A stretch of DNA of 8,078 bases, from contig CAZLVZ010000023.1 in assembly GCA_964563465.1 (NCBI GenBank), positions 1-8,078 of the forward strand. The letters are read 5' to 3'. The DNA comes from JAYENY01 sp964563465. Lineage in GTDB: Bacteria > Patescibacteriota > Minisyncoccia > Minisyncoccales > PEYH01. The notes beneath the pieces were generated by a model. It worked only from the letters and a program-made list of their open reading frames with translations. It made no database searches and was not told the origin of the DNA. Shown piece after piece: positions 6,668-8,078 of this stretch (positions within the stretch are counted from its first letter, which is position 1; the number at the start of each line of letters is the position of its first letter). Made by a program: the position numbers and the translations under genes.

Positions 6668-6702
6668 CGCCCCCGTCCTCCCTGCTGGAGAGGGCGGGGG
6701 CG
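6668..6702. repeat. GC-rich interspersed palindrome, copy C
   Basis: CGCCCCCG (6668-6675) pairs with CGGGGGCG (6695-6702) and CCTC (6677-6680) with GAGG (6690-6693), with a T/G pair between the two stems and the apex CCTGCTGGA identical to copy A. It fills the 68-base gap between the FimT-like and PilV-like genes. The flanks on the downstream (minus-strand) side are A-rich rather than T-rich, which argues against an intrinsic terminator. Confidence 0.85.
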
Positions 6703-6711
6703 GGGGAAATA

Positions 6712-7296
6712 TTAATTACTTATTGTAATAAGTCCAACACTATTAATAATAATTGTCTTGGTCTTTGAAGGATAATTACTCAATCTAACCGTAATTTTTG
6801 CTTCACTAAGAGAGGGAGAAAAGCCATTTATAAAAACATCTGGAGAAGGTGGTAAAAATACTACATCAAGAGAATTGGGCGGAATCGTTGGCGACAATAA
6901 ACTTATCTCTATTCTATTGTCTTCGTCTAAAACGATTTTTTTAAATCCGTCGGTTCCACTTCCTTCTGTGCCAGAATCATAAAAATGATTTGGAGTTAAT
7001 GTCTTGTCAGCGAAAATAATATATTCATTCGGTAATGTGGTATTAAAATGTATCCCCCAACCACCCTTAGGAACGTCGCCACTACTTAACTTTTGAGAAG
7101 ACATTGCCGTTTCTCTAACTTGTTCAATATCGGCCATAACTTTGTATGCTGCCCTCTTAAGCCCAAGCTCTTCCCCTCTTTGTTTGTATCCCACAAAAGA
7201 GACACCCATAAGAATAAGCATAACCGCTACAACTATAAGAAGTTCAATAAGAGTAACGCCGGAAGAATTTATTATTAATTGTTTGTTCTTAATCAT
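6712..7296 (-). CDS. FimT/GspH-like minor (pseudo)pilin
   Basis: This 194-residue protein has a 13-residue leader ending in NSSG, then VTLIELLIVVAVMLILMG with Glu5 at E18. Valine replaces the usual phenylalanine at mature position 1. The helix continues through GLKRAAYKVMADIEQVRETAMSS in short order, which matches the 'AASRLASDLQRARSEA' type segment of FimT/GspH. GGWGIHFN (about 78-85) followed by YIIFAD is also characteristic of this family, as is the C-terminal strand ending in INSVGLITI. Its ATG comes one base after the peptidase stop, so the two genes are almost certainly translationally coupled. The prepilin assignment is strong and the GspH/FimT subfamily likely. Confidence 0.88.
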   Translation of the reverse strand: MIKNKQLIINSSGVTLIELLIVVAVMLILMGVSFVGYKQRGEELGLKRAAYKVMADIEQVRETAMSSQKLSSGDVPKGGWGIHFNTTLPNEYIIFADKTLTPNHFYDSGTEGSGTDGFKKIVLDEDNRIEISLLSPTIPPNSLDVVFLPPSPDVFINGFSPSLSEAKITVRLSNYPSKTKTIIINSVGLITISN

Positions 7297-7297
7297 T

Positions 7298-8071
7298 CTA
7301 AAATATTAGAGAAAAATACCAAGTAATAATTTGTTTTCCCAAGAAAAATGCGATTAAAGCTCCCAGAATTAAAAATGGAGCAAAAGGCACCTCGCTTTTC
7401 AATTTTTGCTTAGAAAAAACTATTAATCCTATTCCTATCATACCACCAATAACAAAACTTAAAAATAACGATAAAAGAATTTTTGGCCAACCAAGAAGCA
7501 ATCCTAAAAGAATCACAAGTTTTACATCTCCAAAGCCAAGCCACTTACCTTTGGATATAAGATAAATAGATAGAAAAAAAGCAAATGCACCTAACGCAGA
7601 AAGAGAGTAGTTTATTATTGATAACTGACTATTAACTGTTAAATATAAAAAAGAAATGATTATTGCGGGAAATAAAACTTTATCTAAAATAATAAAATGC
7701 TTAAGGTCATAGATAAAAATAATAATTAAAAAAGAAATAATTAAAAAATAGAACAATAACCCCAAATAAGACACTACGCTATAATGTAGTGGAGAGAGGA
7801 AAAGAGGAAGGATAAATAAAATTCCTGTAATCAATTCAACTACGGGATATTGCCAGGAAATAGGTTTTTTGCAATAGCGACATTGGCGTCTTAAAATTAT
7901 AAAACTTAAAACTGGAATCAAATCATACCAAGCCAATAGATGCTTGCAATGAGGACAATGAGAACGACCTCTTAAAAAACTTTCTCCTTTTTCCAAACGA
8001 AAAATCACGCAATTCAAGAAAGAACCAATTATAAGACCGAATATGAATATTGGTAGATAAATAATTGTCAT
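7298..8071 (-). CDS. pilD: Type IV prepilin peptidase / N-methyltransferase (PilD/GspO family)
   Basis: This 257-residue inner-membrane enzyme cleaves class III signal peptides of prepilins after glycine and usually methylates the new N-terminal residue. The N-terminal GLIIGSFLNCVIFRL is the family signature. Two cysteine pairs, CPHC (39-42) and CRYC (64-67), form the zinc-binding loop of the bifunctional enzymes. The catalytic aspartates of this aspartic protease family are D122 in IYDLKH and D182 in GFGD. VPFAPFL (228-234) is the conserved C-terminal motif. About seven to eight hydrophobic helices are visible and the length is typical. It heads the visible unit, one base ahead of the first pilin gene. 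Only seven bases precede the ATG and none form an in-frame stop, so an upstream start cannot be excluded, though the N-terminus looks complete. Confidence 0.95.
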   Translation of the reverse strand: MTIIYLPIFIFGLIIGSFLNCVIFRLEKGESFLRGRSHCPHCKHLLAWYDLIPVLSFIILRRQCRYCKKPISWQYPVVELITGILFILPLFLSPLHYSVVSYLGLLFYFLIISFLIIIFIYDLKHFIILDKVLFPAIIISFLYLTVNSQLSIINYSLSALGAFAFFLSIYLISKGKWLGFGDVKLVILLGLLLGWPKILLSLFLSFVIGGMIGIGLIVFSKQKLKSEVPFAPFLILGALIAFFLGKQIITWYFSLIF

Positions 8072-8078
8072 TGATTTA

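Noticed and set aside
5522..6702. GC-rich palindromes B and C as intrinsic terminators
   Set aside because: Neither is followed by a T tract on either strand, and the genes on both sides belong to the same pilin cluster.
7093..7278. A 61-codon plus-strand open frame
   Set aside because: Antisense to the FimT-like pilin N-terminus; composition looks like reversed pilin sequence.
1948..8071. Recoded UGA (SR1/Gracilibacteria-type genetic code)
   Set aside because: No in-frame TGA interrupts any gene; the seven visible stops are all TAA or TAG, which is also expected from low G+C, so nothing demands a nonstandard code.

Overview
This 8,078-base window reads as a low-G+C bacterial chromosome segment in which every supported gene lies on the minus strand. 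The most likely source is a Candidatus Patescibacteria (CPR) organism, probably Parcubacteria-like. The grounds are a small type IV pilus cluster with divergent minor pilins, compact gene packing with almost no recognisable Shine-Dalgarno sites, and a surface protein with an N-terminal excisionase-like helix-turn-helix followed by a membrane anchor and fibre-like repeats, a combination I associate with CPR genomes. The lineage is an inference from memory of such proteins; the window contains no rRNA or ribosomal protein to confirm it.

Read in the direction of transcription (high to low coordinates), the window starts with a prepilin peptidase (8071-7298). Four pilin-like proteins follow: FimT/GspH-like (7296-6712), PilV/GspI-like (6643-6161), PilW/GspJ-like (6155-5610) and PilX/GspK-like (5512-5105). 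Next come NAD-dependent DNA ligase LigA (5100-3061) and the cell-wall glycosyltransferase RodA (3036-1948). Gaps between genes are 1 to 97 bases, so this looks like one transcription unit. Two near-identical intrinsic terminators (1898-1878 and 1794-1773) end it. The peptidase would cleave and methylate the prepilins, and the four minor pilins probably form the tip or initiation complex of a type IV pilus or pseudopilus. The major pilin, ATPases and platform protein are not in the window. LigA and RodA are housekeeping passengers.

The 250-base gap at 1698-1947 holds the terminator pair, which sits in a 37-base direct repeat, a GC-rich palindrome between the two copies, and a perfect 11-bp inverted repeat just upstream of the last gene. 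Related palindromes recur at 5522-5590 and 6668-6702, always between genes, so this looks like a small interspersed repeat family.

The last gene (1697 to beyond position 1) is a large open frame of at least 565 codons that runs off the window. It combines a cytoplasmic HTH domain, one transmembrane helix, a coiled-coil stalk and a glycine/serine/threonine-rich fibre region with a 104-residue repeat period. It is the most unusual element here: a predicted surface fibre whose cytoplasmic end looks like a DNA-binding domain.
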